In this document: one piece after another, positions 11,406 to 23,991 of the stretch
Position numbering within the stretch: position 1 is the first letter of the stretch
Layout of the letters: each line of letters opens with the position of its first letter
Program-made: the position numbers and the translations under genes
NCBI GenBank assembly: GCA_035048485.1
Contig: CM068590.1
Location: 1,364,001-1,428,000 of the forward strand
Origin: Pteria penguin
Taxonomy: Eukaryota > Mollusca > Bivalvia > Pterioida > Pteriidae
Reading direction: 5' to 3'
Length of the DNA stretch: 64,000 bases
The notes under the pieces: model-generated
Told to the model about the DNA's origin: nothing
What the model saw: only the letters and a program-made list of their open reading frames with translations
Database searches by the model: none

Positions 11406-11410
11406 ACACT

Positions 11411-11453
11411 TTGAGAGAGAGGAGGGGGGGGGGGACAGAGAGAGAGAGAGAGA

Positions 11454-11520
<67 letters not shown>

Positions 11521-11547
11521 TGAGAGAGAGACAGAGAGAGAAACAGT

Positions 11548-11581
<34 letters not shown>

Positions 11582-11790
11582 GTGAGACAGAGAGATAGAG
11601 ACAGAGAGAGAGAGACAGAGAGAGAAAGAGACAGAGAGAGAGGGAGAGAGAGAGACAGAGAGATAGAGACAGAGAGAGAGACAGAGAGAGAGGGAGAGAG
11701 AGAGAGAGACAGAGAGAGACAGTGAGAGAGAGACAGAGAGAGAAACAGTGAGAGAGAGGGAGGGAGAGAGAGTGAGAGAGAGAGAGAGAT
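11411..11790. repeat. (GA)n/(GAGACA)n purine tract, 380 bp
   Basis: Almost pure purine on the plus strand, with periodic gacaga and gtgaga interruptions and a G run at about 11421-11431. The open frames on both strands (R/E-rich and S/L-rich) are artefacts. Confidence 0.95.
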
Positions 11791-12061
11791 TGTTTATTGT
11801 TACTCTCTTTTTTATCATTTCATTTTTTTTTTAATTTACTTATGTTTTTTTTCATTTCGATTGGTAGGAAAATAATTTACAAAATGTCAACATTAAAGGT
11901 ACAATCCTCTTCCTTTGGTAAAAAAAAAATACCAACCATAGTGTGGAACTCCCTCCTTCCTTGACAAAACTGGGTCCCAGTTTAAAACATTGCTGGATCT
12001 GTCCTTGCTTCAATATAATATGTATCAGAGATCATATGAGGTCGACAAAAGACATAATTAT

Positions 12062-12490
12062 CCCCTCGCATCAGCGTTGCCGGGAGAGATAGTACAGTAT
12101 CGCTCGTGTGTGGGGGTGCGTACGTGTGTGAAGTGTGGGGGTGCGTACGTGTGTGGGTGCGTGCGTGTGGCTGTAACAAAACCTTGTAGACACTCTAGAA
12201 GTCAAATTTTTGGTCTCTGTTGGATTCATATCTCGCATGTAACTTTAGTATAAGGAGAAGAAGATCTCTATTACTTTTGGGGTCAAAAGGTCAAATATTA
12301 AGGTCACTAAATGTCATCATAGAAACACCTTGTAGACACTCTAGAAACCACAATTTTAGCCCTACTGGGTTTATCCTTCACATAAAGCTTTAGTATAAAA
12401 AAGATCTCTATAGTCTGTGGGATCGAAAGGTCAAAGGTCAAGGTCAATTTGGTATCATAGATTTTGCTGCCGTGCGAGGGGTTTCAACGC
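12062..12490. mobile_element. Non-autonomous repeat with CCCCTCGCA ends and two internal ~147-bp units
   Basis: CCCCTCGCA at 12062-12070 is matched by its inverse TGCGAGGGG at 12473-12481. Inside, two diverged direct copies each begin ccttgtagacactctagaa (about 12181 and 12329) and run through ctttagtata, agatctctat and a ggtcaaaggtca-like end. The second ends in aaggtcaaaggtcaaggtca, which contains a perfect AGGTCA-A-AGGTCA direct repeat. Related AGGTCA-rich sequence occurs at 56300-56600. No coding capacity. Confidence 0.6.
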
Positions 12491-13538
12491 TTGGTGTTAC
12501 CCTTGATTTAAGATAGAGTAATATTTCAAAATATTTAATATAACACATAAATGGTGTATGTGGAATGATCGCTCCCTAGCATAACATGGGTCCGGCGCAA
12601 TGAGAAAAAACTTAATTATTTCATTTTAATTTATTCCATTGTCCAACATTCAGATCGACAAGTAAGTAAATTTTATTTAGAGTCGGCACAAATATGAACA
12701 GTACAACAGAGAGCTTTTACAACCGACTAAATACTATTTAAAGATATATATACAGAAAAAGACAACGACATATATATAAGTAAACATGCAGCTCAATTTC
12801 ACATTGATAAAAATCAAAAACATGCAAAACTAAGAAGAAGCTAGTGTCACAATCATGCACGATATATATCACAAGACATAACAGGTATAAAACACACATA
12901 GAACACAGATACGAGGAATACATGTAGTCCAGACAAGTACAATGCAGCATGATGAAGCAAAAATAATTAATACATAAAGCTCAGATAAAGTGTAAGATTA
13001 TATAAGCTAATGTCATGTAATTAAATAAAACTAATGATCAATCATAATAATTATCTAATTAAATAAAAGTAGTAATTTGATTGGTACTTTCTAAATATAG
13101 ATATAAAACTCAATAATCTAAAAAATTTTAAATTAGAAAATAAATATATAAATTATTAGAATATAAATAGCTCTATGTAAAATAAATATGAATTTTAAAT
13201 TCAATAAATTTTGAATTTTAAATTAGTACATGTATATAAATGTATCTATATTATTGGATTAAAAATAGCACTATGTAAAAGGATTGAATTGGCACTAATG
13301 AACAATCAATATGGAACAAATATCAGACGATAAAAATATTTTTGAAGAAATATAATGAATTATCATGGGATATACTATCAAAGTTGTCAGCATTTGCAAG
13401 GTTGCTTTTCGCGTTGTTCTAGTTAGACAACCCTCCAAATACTGACACTAATGGAATTACTAAAGCAACCAAAGCTAAGCTAAAACATGCTACAGAAATA
13501 AAATGATCGAAGAGATCAGGCTCAAGGCAGCTACAAAA
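12491..13538 (-). other. AT-rich stretch, possibly 3' UTR of the LINE
   Basis: It lies directly 3' of the reverse-transcriptase pseudogene on its strand. The landmark attttatttagagtcggca near 12671 could be a LINE 3' region. No end repeat or target-site duplication was identified, so the boundary is uncertain. Confidence 0.35.
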
Positions 13539-15060
13539 TTATCTCCTGCATGCACTGCATTTACATTCTGGACCGTCCCAGTTGCTAATGAAGCTTTTAA
13601 ATTGGTTAAACGAGGGCATGTCCCTGACATGGTCTGGGAGGGAGTTCCATGTCGTAGCTGCCCTGTGTCCGAAACTCTGAAGTCCAAAACCTTGTTGCCC
13701 TAGAATGGGGCACTTGAACAGTCTTGTAGTATCTAAAATGATAATGATTTTGTTAAACTGATAGTAAATCTTGTAAAATCACAGGACAGTCCTTATTTAT
13801 TATTTTAAAAGATTCCAAGGCCATAGTTCTGATTCTCCTCAATTTAAGGGAAGGTAATTTGGATTTTTCAAGAAGATCTACATAAGATGAATTGTAATCA
13901 TTATAAATAAAGCGCAGTGCCCTTTCTTGTAAGTGTTCCATCTTCTTAGTATTAGCCTCACTGCAAAAATACCAGGTAAGAGGGCAGTAGTTAAAATTAG
14001 ATAATATGAATGAGTGATCAACAGTGAGTCTTCCCAGTCGAGATAGAAATTTACCCAATCTTTTCAGACAGTTGAGTTGTTTGGAAGCTTTCTTGCAAAT
14101 ATTGCTAATATGTGTATTAAAAGTAAGTTTAAAATCAATCGTTACGCCTAAAAGTTTAACTTCATCTTCAAAAAGAATGGGTGTGTCCTTTAGACGCAGA
14201 GAGCTCATAGTATCGTGTGACCTTTTTCCAATTGCAATCCCTTGCAATTTTTCAGGGTTACCCTGCATTTGATTCATCTGAAACCAATCTAAAAGTATTT
14301 TGCTATCTTGTGTGATGCTCTCGATGACAATTTCAAATTTATGACCAGTTGCAGAGAGGGTATTATCATCTGTATAAATGTATAAACTAGAATTCTTAAC
14401 AAACATAAAAATATCATTAATGAAGACATTAAAAAATACTGGTCCTAATATTGAGCCTTGTGGCACGCCCTTGAAGATTTTGTCAAATTGACTACTAAAG
14501 GAACCAAGTTTGACACACTGGTTTCGTTTGGAGAGATAACTTTGTACCAGATTTACAGCAGATGGTGATAAGCCATAATGTTCAAGCTTCGATAAGCTTT
14601 TGAAAAGCTTTGGAAAGATCCACAAGAATTGCAGCTATGTATTTATTGTCATCTAAAGCTTTTTTTCCAGTCTTCTATGACTCTTAAGTAAAGTAGTCTG
14701 ACACCCGTACCCTGTTCTAAAAGCAGCTAGAAATGGATAAAAAATAGAATTAAAATGCTCCATAATTTGAGTGTAAATGGCTCTTTCAAAAACCTTTGAT
14801 ATGGTAGGTAACACACTAACTGGCCTATAGATTCCTTTCTCTAATATACTAATTTTTTATGTAACGGTACAACTTGAGCTGTTTTAAATTGATCGGGGAA
14901 TATGGATAGTTGTACAGACAAATTCACAAGGTGAGTAAGTGGTTTAAGAATTACTGGTTCTGCAAGACGAAGCAATCTTGGCGATATTGTATCTATACCT
15001 ATTGCCTTTTTTATATTAATGCTTTTGATCTGTTTATGAACTAAATAGATTGTTATGTAT
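13539..15060 (-). pseudogene. Non-LTR retrotransposon ORF2, 5'-truncated and frameshifted
   Basis: Read on the minus strand it encodes the C-terminal two thirds of a LINE reverse transcriptase. In order: an N-terminal RT segment with NLSVQLSIFPDQFKTAQVV and YRPVSVLPTISKVFE, motif A ILVDLSKAF (about 14600-14650), motif B GVPQGSILGPVFFNVFIND, and motif C YTDD in place of the usual YADD. A long thumb region follows, then a C-terminal tail of the type W-DG-x2-C-x-C-x2-C ending at 13539. One stretch of 290 codons is intact (13753-14625). Frame changes occur after the LHKK segment, after motif A, and just past 13753, where a stop precedes the tail. The endonuclease half is missing. The family looks CR1/jockey-like; it is inactive. 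Confidence 0.85.
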
Positions 15061-16669
15061 GGTAGCTTAATCTATTTATGAATATAATACAACTCAATAA
15101 AATCCCAAACATTAATTCATTGTTCATAAGAAGAATTTGAAATATGACTTCAGTATTTTTCCTTTTTATGGCACCAGACTCTGTACTCTGAGGAAAGAAG
15201 CGGGGGGGGGGGGGGCTTTGTGTAATGGTAAAGCGCTGGGCTTGTTGTGCAGCTATCGGAACAGCTCGATCTTTTACGAGGATCAGCGAAGTCTATAAAT
15301 CTAACAACGAGGCTAGCCGCTACGATTCTGCAGGTCATTTCACAACAGTTCTTGCGAAATTCTCAAGGATTTCTCGCAAATTGCAACCCAAGATTTTGCA
15401 AACAGGTGGAAAAGTGAACTAGAAATGACTGGATTTATTATTATATTTTTTTCATCCTATAATACAACAAAAAATTCACGTTCTGCACTCTGAAGACTAC
15501 AGTCATATTCTATCTCAGTAAAAGTTCCGAAAAGCTCTTAAAATTTCATATGAACTGTTGTGAAATGGACCCCTGAACGCAAACCTGACATCGGGCTCTA
15601 CTAAAAATGTTTATGACGTCACCGAAATGGGCGCGTGCTGATTTATAATTATACTAAGCAGAAGCTAATCAAATAATACACGATAAACATCATCGACACT
15701 AATTAGTAAACGAATAGAGAGAGAGGGAAAGAGAGATAGAGAGGGAGAGAGAGAGAGAGAGGGGGGGGGGGGAGTGTGAGATAGAGAGAGAGAGGTAGAG
15801 AGAGAGAGAGGTGGGATGTTTCATGAACGTTATTTCTTAATTTGAAAAAAAACTCTACAAACGTTTTTCCTGTATCTCATGCTGTAAGAATACAATGCAG
15901 ATGCCGTCATTATCTATAATAATCGGTACTTTATAAGCAATGAAGCATAAAATCCATATTGTGTATTGTGTTTTGAGTTTTTAGGGTATCATTTTATTTT
16001 ATTTCCACTTTCTATTCTGAAACAATCTCGGTTGTATGTGACATATCTTTATTTTTCTCTCGTTTACATGTTAATTAGGTAGGCGAATCAAAAAATGTTT
16101 GAAAAAGGGGGGAGGGGGGTTACATTCTCCCATGACTACTATTTTGCACTATTCGGTCTGGAAAGAGGGGTGGGGGTGGGGTTTGCAGCCCTAAAATGGT
16201 CGAAAATGACCTTTTGGGGGCAAAATTTTCCCACCAAAGAAGGGGGTGGTGATGGTGGTGGTGGTGTGCAACCCCTGAATCCCCTCTAAATCCGCCAATG
16301 TATTACACGTAGTGGAAGTTGTTATCGAATAAACCATGAAACAGAAAGTGATATAACAAGTGAAACTATATATAATATATACAACACTGCAGCTGTGAAC
16401 AATGGCAAAACATATGATTAAACATCTTTTATATTTTAATGAATTTATTATAAGGAACACATGTGTCAATGAACATGAGAAACAACTTAAAACGAAAAAA
16501 AAAAAGGCAGCAGCACCATAACGAGAGATTACACGTTATAACACAATGCACGAACCGTACGACTGGCTGTTCTTTATAGACAGGACCAAAACATATAGCG
16601 ATGTTACACCCCTCCCCTCAATATATTTCATCAATATAGCAATATTGCCCTTCACTCCTCTACCATGTG
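15061..16669. other. Unassigned spacer with simple repeats
   Basis: Poly-G at about 15203-15215 and an interrupted GA tract with G run at about 15715-15812. Around 15220-15300 there is a weak tRNA-like A box (tgtgtaatggtaaagc) that may be a SINE remnant. No gene recognised. Confidence 0.4.
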
Positions 16670-16870
16670 GGATGGATTGGTATAGGGGTTAATCGCTTGG
16701 CTTGCGGCGCCGACGATCCGGGTTCGATTCCCGGGTTGCGCCGCTATGTTTAAGAGGCTGGTTACTCCCAACTTCCATGTCGCGATATATAACTGATAAT
16801 TTGTTGAAAGCGACCAACCAAACGTTACCATGTATAAAGCTGTATGGTTCCAAACCCTCGAGGTCATAGG
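16670..16870 (+). mobile_element. tRNA-derived element (second SINE type)
   Basis: A tRNA-like head has an A box tggtataggggtta near 16678 and a B-box arm ccgggttcgattcccgg near 16719 with a perfect 5-bp T stem. The acceptor ends do not pair, so this is not a functional tRNA gene. The downstream body (gctggttactcccaacttcc onward to the ccaacaccaacacc stretch) differs from the SINEs at 1644 and 22398. Confidence 0.55.
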
Positions 16871-17025
16871 CCAACACCAACACCAACAGCTCCAAATAGT
16901 TATGGAACCACCTCAGCAACTGAGTAAAAAAGGATTAAACAACCTCGAGGGATGGTTCGTGAAAAACTTGATAAAAAAGAAGCTGAACCAACAGATTAAC
17001 ACTCTGATACTCTGTACTTTGTGAA

Positions 17026-20000
17026 ATGTTACTCTCTTTTACTCTAATATTCTGTTTTTCAATAATGTATCCTCGAATACTCAACTGTCCGATAATTTAC
17101 TCTCCCATACACTTTGATGATACTCTACTGTCCGACGCTTTAGTCTCTGATACTCTACTATCAACACTTCACTCTCTTATAATCTACTGTCCGACACTTC
17201 ACTATCTGATACTACTATCGGACACTTTACTCTTTGATACTCTACTGCCCGACACTCTACTGTCTGACACTTCACTCTGATGATACTCTACTGTCGGACA
17301 CTTTACTCTATGATACTCTACTGTCCGACACTTTACTCTCTGATACTCTACTATCCGATACTTTACTCTCTGATGATACTCTACTGTCCGACACTTTACT
17401 CTCTGATACTATTATCGGACAATTTACTCTTTGATACCCTACTGTCCGACACTGTACTGTCCGATACTTCACTCTGATGATATTCTACTGTCCGACACTT
17501 TACTCTCTGATGATACTCTACTGTCCGACACTTTACTCTCTGATGATACTCTACTGTCCGATATTTTACTCTCTGATGATACTCTACTGTCCGACACTTT
17601 ACTCTCTGATGATACTCTACTGTCCGATACTTTACTCTCTGATAATACTCTACTGTCCGACACTTTGCTCTCTGATGATACTCGACTGTCCGACACTTTA
17701 CTCGCTGATATTCTACTGTCCGACACTTTACTCTCTGATACTCTACTGTCGGACACTTTACTCTCTGATACTCTTCTGTCCGATATTTTACTCTCTGATA
17801 CTCTACTGTCCGATACTTTACTTTATGATGATACTGTACTGTCCGACACTTAACTCTCTGATGATACTCTACTGTCAGATATTTTACTCTCTGATGATAC
17901 TCTACTGTCCGACACTTTACTCTTTAATGATACTCTACTGTCCGATACTTTACTCTCTGATAATCTACTGTCCGATACTTTACTCTCTGATACCACTGTC
18001 CGACACTTTACTCTCTGATACTCTACTGTCCGAAAGTTTACTCTCTGATACTCTACTGTCCGACACTTTACTCTCTGATGATACTCTACTGTCCGACACT
18101 TTGCTCTCTGATGATACTCTACTTTCCGACACTTTACTCTCTAATATTCTACTGTCCGACACTTTACTCTCTGATACTTTACTGTCGGACACTTTACTCT
18201 CTGATACTCTTCTGTCCGATATTTTACTCTCTGATGATACTCTACTGTCCGACACTTTACTCTCTAATGATACTCTACTGTCCCACACTTTACTCTCTGA
18301 TAATCTACTGTCCGATACTTTACTCTCTGATACTACTGTCCGAAAGTTTACTCTCTGATACTCTACTGTCCGACACTTTACTCTCTGATGATACTCTACT
18401 GTCCGACACTTTGCTCTCTGATGATACTCGACTGTCCGACACTTTACTCTCTGATATTCTACTGTCCGACACTTTACTCTCTGATACTCTACTGTCGGAC
18501 ACTTTACTCTCTGATAATCATCTGTCCGATACTTTACTCTCTGATACTCTACTGTCCGATATTTTACTCTCTGATGATACTGTACTGTACGACACTTTAC
18601 TCTCTGATGATACTCTACTGTCCGATATTTTACTCTCTGATGATACTCTACTGTCCGACACTTTACTCTCTAATGATACTCTACTGTCCCACACTTTACT
18701 CTCTGATAATCTACTGTCCGATACTTTACTCTCTGATACCACTGTCCGACACTTTACTCTCTGATACTCTACTGTCCGAAAGTTTACTCTCTGATACTCT
18801 ACTGTCCGACACTTTACTCTCTGATGATACTCTACTGTCCGACACTTTGCTCTCTGATGATACTCTACTTTCCGACACTTTACTCTCTAATATTCTACTG
18901 TCCGACACTTTACTCTCTGATACTTTACTGTCGGACACTTTACTCTCTGATACTCTTCTGTCCGATATTTTACTCTCTGATACTCTACTGTCCGATACTT
19001 TACTTTATGATGATACTCTACTGTCCGACACTTTACTCTTTAATGATACTCTACTGTCCGATACTTTACTCTCTAATGATACTCTACTGTCCCACACTTT
19101 ACTCTCTGATAATCTACTGTCCGATACTCTACTCTCTGATACTACTGTCCGAAAGTTCACTCTCTGATACTCTACTGTCCGACACTTTACTCTCTGATGA
19201 TACTCTACTGTCCGACACTTTGCTCTCTGATGATACTCTACTGTCCGACACTTTACTCTCTGATACTCTACTCTCCGATATTTTACTCTCTGATGATACT
19301 CTATTGTCCGACACTTTACTCTCTGATGATACTCTACTGTCCGACACTTTACTCTTTGATGATACTCTACTGTCCGACACTTTACTCTCTGATGATACTC
19401 TATTGTCCGACTCTTTACTCTCTGATACTCTACTGTCCATCACTTTACTTTCTGATGATACTCTATTGTCCGATACTTTACTCTCTGATGATACTCTACT
19501 GTCCGACATTTTACTCTCTGATACTCTACTGTCCGACACTTTACTCTTTGATGATACTCTACTCTCCGACACTTCACTCTCTTATTCTTCTGTCCAACAC
19601 CTTACACCTTCTACTGCATGACACTTTACTCTCTGATACTCTACTGTCCTCTGATAATACTATCTGACACATTATTATCTAATAAAACTGTCCGGTACTC
19701 TACTGTCCGACATTTTACTCTCTGATACTCGACTGTCGGACATTTTACTCTCTAATACTCTGCTGTCCGACACTTCACTCTCTGATACTCTACTGTCCGA
19801 CAGTTTACTCTCTAATGCTCTACTGTTCGACAGTTTACTCTCTGATACTCTACTGTCCGAAATTTTACTCTCTGATACTCTTCTGTCCCACACTTTACTC
19901 TCTGATACTCTACTGTCCGACACTTTACTCTCTGATACTCTACTGTCCGACACTTTACTCTCTGATACTCTACTGTCCGACGCTTTACTCTCTGATACTC

Positions 20001-20270
20001 TACTGTCCAACACTTTACTCTCTGATACTCTACTGTCCGACACTTTACTCTTTGATACTCTACTGTCCAATACTTTACTCTCTGATACTCTACTTTCAAA
20101 CTCTGATGCTACTATTCGACAATTTAGTGACTGATAATTTACTGTCCGACACTTTACTCTCTGATACTACTGTCTGATACACTACTGTCCTTTTGTTTTT
20201 ACTCTATGATAATTCAGTCGGACATTTTAATCTCAGATACTACTGTCCGATACTTTACTCTCTGACACTC
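17026..20270. repeat. 30/33-bp minisatellite, ~100 copies (block 2 of the actctactgtcc family)
   Basis: Same unit as 10307-10950 (gatactctactgtccgacac plus tttactctct). Many units carry an extra GAT (gatgatactc), making 33 bp. Higher-order structure is visible: a distinctive run with ccgaaagtt followed by the gacactttgctctct variant recurs near 18031, 18342, 18777 and 19150. Both unit lengths are multiples of three, giving open frames to 293 codons rich in LLSDT or LYSLILYCPT; I reject these as genes. Confidence 0.95.
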
Positions 20271-21000
20271 TACAGTGTGTGGGACACAATACTATACTAC
20301 ACGAGGTGTGGGGCACAATACTATACTACACGAGGTGTAGGACACAATACCATACTAAACGAGATGTAGGACACAATACTATACTACACGAGGTGTGGGA
20401 CACAATACCATACTAAACGAGATGTAGGACACAATACCATACTACACGAGGTGTGGGACACAATACTATACTAAACGAGATGTGGAACACAATTTTATAC
20501 TACAAGAGGTGTGGGACACAATACTATACCAAACGATGTGTGGGGCACTATACTATACTACACGAGGTGTAGGGGACAATACCATACTATGCGAGGTGTG
20601 GGGCACAATACCATACTATGCGAGGTGTGGGGCGCATTACTATACTATGCGAGGTGTGGGGACACAATACTATACTACAGAGGTGTGGGACACAATTCTA
20701 TACTACTCGTGATGTGGGACGCAATACTATACTACACGAAGTGTGGGGCACAATACTATACTACACGTGGTGTGGGGCACAATACTATACTACACGTGGT
20801 GTGGGACGCAATACTATACTACGCGAGGTGTGGGGCACAATACCATTCTGTGCGAGGTGTGGGGCACAATACCATACTATGCGAGATGTGGGGGCACAAT
20901 ACTATACTACAAAGGTGTGGGGCACAATACTATACTACACGTTGTGTGGGACGCAATACTAAACTATGCGAGATGTGGGGACACCGTACTGTTTTGTACG
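20271..21000. repeat. ~30-bp minisatellite, ~24 copies (cacaatactatactacacgag)
   Basis: Unit about gtgtggggcacaatactata followed by ctacacgag, with ctatgcgag and ctaaacgag variants. It abuts the previous array with no spacer. Confidence 0.95.
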
Positions 21001-21089
21001 TGGGTTGGTAAAATATTGTATACTTCATTTCACTTTAACATGCTGTAATTTGAAAAGATTTAACATTACTATATTAGAATTTTAAAGTA

Positions 21090-21370
21090 TAGTTTTCTAT
21101 ACTATACTATACTATACTTTACTATACTATACTATACTACACTACAGTATACTATGATATACTATTTTATACTACACTACACTATACTATACTATACTAT
21201 ACTATACTATACTATACTATACTATACTATACTATACTATACTATACTATATTATACTATATTATACTATACTGTACTACTCTATACTATGTTATATTAT
21301 ACTATACTATATTATACTACACTATACTATACTATACTATACTATACTATACTATACTATGCTGTACTGT
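21090..21370. repeat. (ACTAT)n pentanucleotide array
   Basis: About 55 copies of actat with scattered variants. The pentamer also occurs inside the preceding 30-bp unit (aatactatactac), so it may have arisen from it. Confidence 0.95.
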
Positions 21371-21839
21371 AGAGAATTGCCCTGTACTTCTCATCTTTTT
21401 TGTGTCTGTCCTCTTAGATGCAAAATATAACACACAATAAAATCTTCTTGAAGTAACTTTTGGTGTGTTTGTTAAGTAAAAGAATACAAAGGGTACAAGG
21501 ACATATGAACAAAAAAAAAATAGCAAAAACCCCCATGATATGACTTCTATCCACGCACTGTAATGTGTACGACCTTCAGTTTCATTATATTTGGGTAAGC
21601 ATTTCTTGGTAATGACCGTGTGCGCCTGTATTATTAATAAGCGCATTTATTCATTACATAACTCTGCGTGATACACAAGTTATGCATATTTATTTATTTT
21701 CTAGTAAATCGTATAATTTGACGCATCTGGCATGCAAGAATGCTGCGTTATAACATTGTGCATTTTATTCAGTGGCGTAGTTGAAGGCGAGAAGGGGGGT
21801 GGGGAGGAGAGATATACACCACTAAGGAGAAGCAAAAAT
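21371..21839. other. Unassigned spacer with a lone CAGTGGCG terminus
   Basis: cagtggcgtag begins at 21770 without a matching right end; otherwise nothing recognised. Confidence 0.4.
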
Positions 21840-22131
21840 TATAAATAAAAATCAAGATATATAAATAAATAAAAATCGATAAAAATAAGTAAGATAAATA
21901 AATAAATAGATAGATAAATATAAATAAAAATCAATTAAGATAAATAGATATATAGATAAATGAAAATAATTAAGATAAATAAAGAAATGAAAATGAAATC
22001 ATGATCAGATAAATAAATGAATACCACAAATAAGATAAATAAATAATTAAATAAGCAAATATCACTAGATGTAAGAAGTCCTCCGAAGATGTAGATGAAT
22101 AAATGAATAAATGAATAAAAAAATGAATGAA

Positions 22132-22190
<59 letters not shown>

Positions 22191-22196
22191 ACAAAC
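21840..22196. repeat. (AAAT)n tetranucleotide tract
   Basis: Degenerate aaat/gataaat repeats that become a pure (aaat)n run at about 22125-22190. Confidence 0.95.
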
Positions 22197-22397
22197 AAGA
22201 ATGGAAGGAAGAAAGGAATCTTTATTCTCTAGTCCTTAGTTCTGTAGTGGTAGCCCTATCATTCAAACTCATCGAGACATACTTGTTTTGAAACCTTCGA
22301 ATGTCACTTAAATCGTTCCAATTTTTAATCATTCATATAGCTCCCCTTCCATTTATGAGAAAAAATACGTGCATTGTGAAAGAGGAAAGGAGGAGGG

Positions 22398-22677
22398 ATT
22401 GATGGATTGATTGAATATTGTTTTACGTCACTCCACGATTATTTCACGTATATGGTGACGGCATCTGCCTGATGCATTCTATACAAATTTAGACCTTTGC
22501 AACGGACCCACCAGAAGCAGTGAGGGATCTTTCACGTGCCACGCCTACCGTGACACGGGACCTCGGCTTTTACTGTCTCATACGAAAGGCAGAACACCGG
22601 TGCACCCAGAGAGGGATTCGAACTCGGGACCTCTCGATCATGAGCGGAGCACCTTATCCACTAGGTCACACCAGCTT
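22398..22677 (-). mobile_element. tRNA-derived SINE, minus strand
   Basis: Reverse complement of the family at 1644-1905. The tail (gattgatggattgatt) is at the left, the body gacggcatctgcctgatgca and agcagtgagggatctttcac follows, and the tRNA-like head with B box ggattcgaactc is at the right. Confidence 0.85.
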
Positions 22678-23369
22678 AGGGGGCGGGGGGGGGGACGCAC
22701 TCATTTACTGCCACTGTTGTCACTTTCTCCTACGCCTAGTTCTGTGAGAATTTGGTATCGTCTCTCAAATACACGGCGTGATTTATTTTCCTCTGGGATG
22801 ATTTTCTCAGCTGAACGGAAAGACTAATTAAATGCCTTGAGATGACATAGCAATGTTTTAGTGTAATTTGTGCGCTGTTTGTACATACGTCCCCCAAATG
22901 TTGCTGGGGCGTGACAAGCCATGTTTTTCTAGTAGTTATTTTATGTCAAAACAAGAGTTGTTAGGGTTATGAATTGATACGAGTTATGCCGCTTTGGATA
23001 TTGGGTGATCAACGCCGGCTCATTACAGGTATCAATGTAGCAATTATTTTCCATAGCCATAGGGCTGCATGTTTTAAATGAATGGAGAAGTTTCTATACA
23101 AAAGAGGACCATTTGAAGCTTCCTTTACATTTCAATAAACAGAGAGGCCCCCCACTAAAGTAAAAACACCAAAAAACTATACCTCACCGTGGCTTTTCAT
23201 TTTCAAAATTTGCCTTGTTTAAACTTACCCTCAGTCCGCAGAAAATGTTCTTGCTGAAAATACCGTGATCCTTGATATGAAAAATACTGACCCATTACAT
23301 AAATTTTAATATTGTCACCCGTCAACAGACCATAAATAGCATTTCAATCAAAAAGATGAACCTGGCATT
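22678..23369. other. Unassigned spacer
   Basis: No gene or element recognised; a poly-G run lies near 22685. Confidence 0.45.
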
Positions 23370-23471
23370 TATATCCACTCAGAAGCCCAGGATTTTTCAC
23401 CCCGAGCAGGACCAGGACTTTATATCCACTCAGAAGCCCAGGATTTTTCACCCCGAGCAGGACCAGGACTT
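23370..23471. repeat. 51-bp perfect tandem duplication
   Basis: A 51-bp unit beginning tatatccactcagaagccca and ending accaggactt occurs twice back to back (23370 and 23421). Confidence 0.9.
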
Positions 23472-23561
23472 AAACGCTTACATGACTCTAGTCAGGGTCA
23501 ATTGGTACATTGATACCTACACGTATTCTTTTACCCCCTACGTTTGTTATATTTGGTGTCA

Positions 23562-23617
23562 TCCCGATTGTCCAACATTTATATAAAACAGGTAAAATCG
23601 GTGTTGGACAATCGGGA
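23562..23617. other. Perfect 16-bp inverted repeat with 24-nt loop
   Basis: tcccgattgtccaaca at 23562-23577 is exactly inverted at 23602-23617. No downstream T run argues for a terminator. It may be the end of an element, since the MULE remnant lies about 375 bp to the right. Confidence 0.75.
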
Positions 23618-23991
23618 AATGGTGTATAGTAATTAAGTAATTATGGGCTTCGTATAGAACGTCTTCGAAATTTGTTCATGACTTTACTCTTCTTAGAAAT
23701 AATCATAAAACAAGGTTTTTAAATTTTGAATATTTATTAAATATTTATATATAAACTATAATAATATTAGCACGCAAAAACATGAATGAACAGCGTTATC
23801 ACAAATATAAACAGTATATACAAGATATTTTCAGATCAAAGCACATATATGTCCATGTATGATTTAAGCACTGAACCGAGTTAGAAAATAAATTATCACA
23901 TATTAAATTAGCATAAATTGATATATTTTAAAAAACAGAACTCCATGTATGGTTGGTTTTAGCACTGATTTATTTGTACACTGTAATGTCC

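Noticed and set aside
11378..11818. Ser/Leu-rich and Arg/Glu-rich frames
   Set aside because: Both strands of a GA microsatellite.
16670..16745. Functional tRNA gene
   Set aside because: The T arm is good, but acceptor ends do not pair and a repeat-like body follows.
17477..19621. Open frames of 228-293 codons reading LLSDT or LYSLILYCPT
   Set aside because: Artefacts of the 30/33-bp minisatellite; complementary frames are open as well.
20482..21048. Frames of 76-166 codons reading GHNTILCEVWGTIPYY
   Set aside because: Register variants of the 30-bp array, open in all three plus frames.
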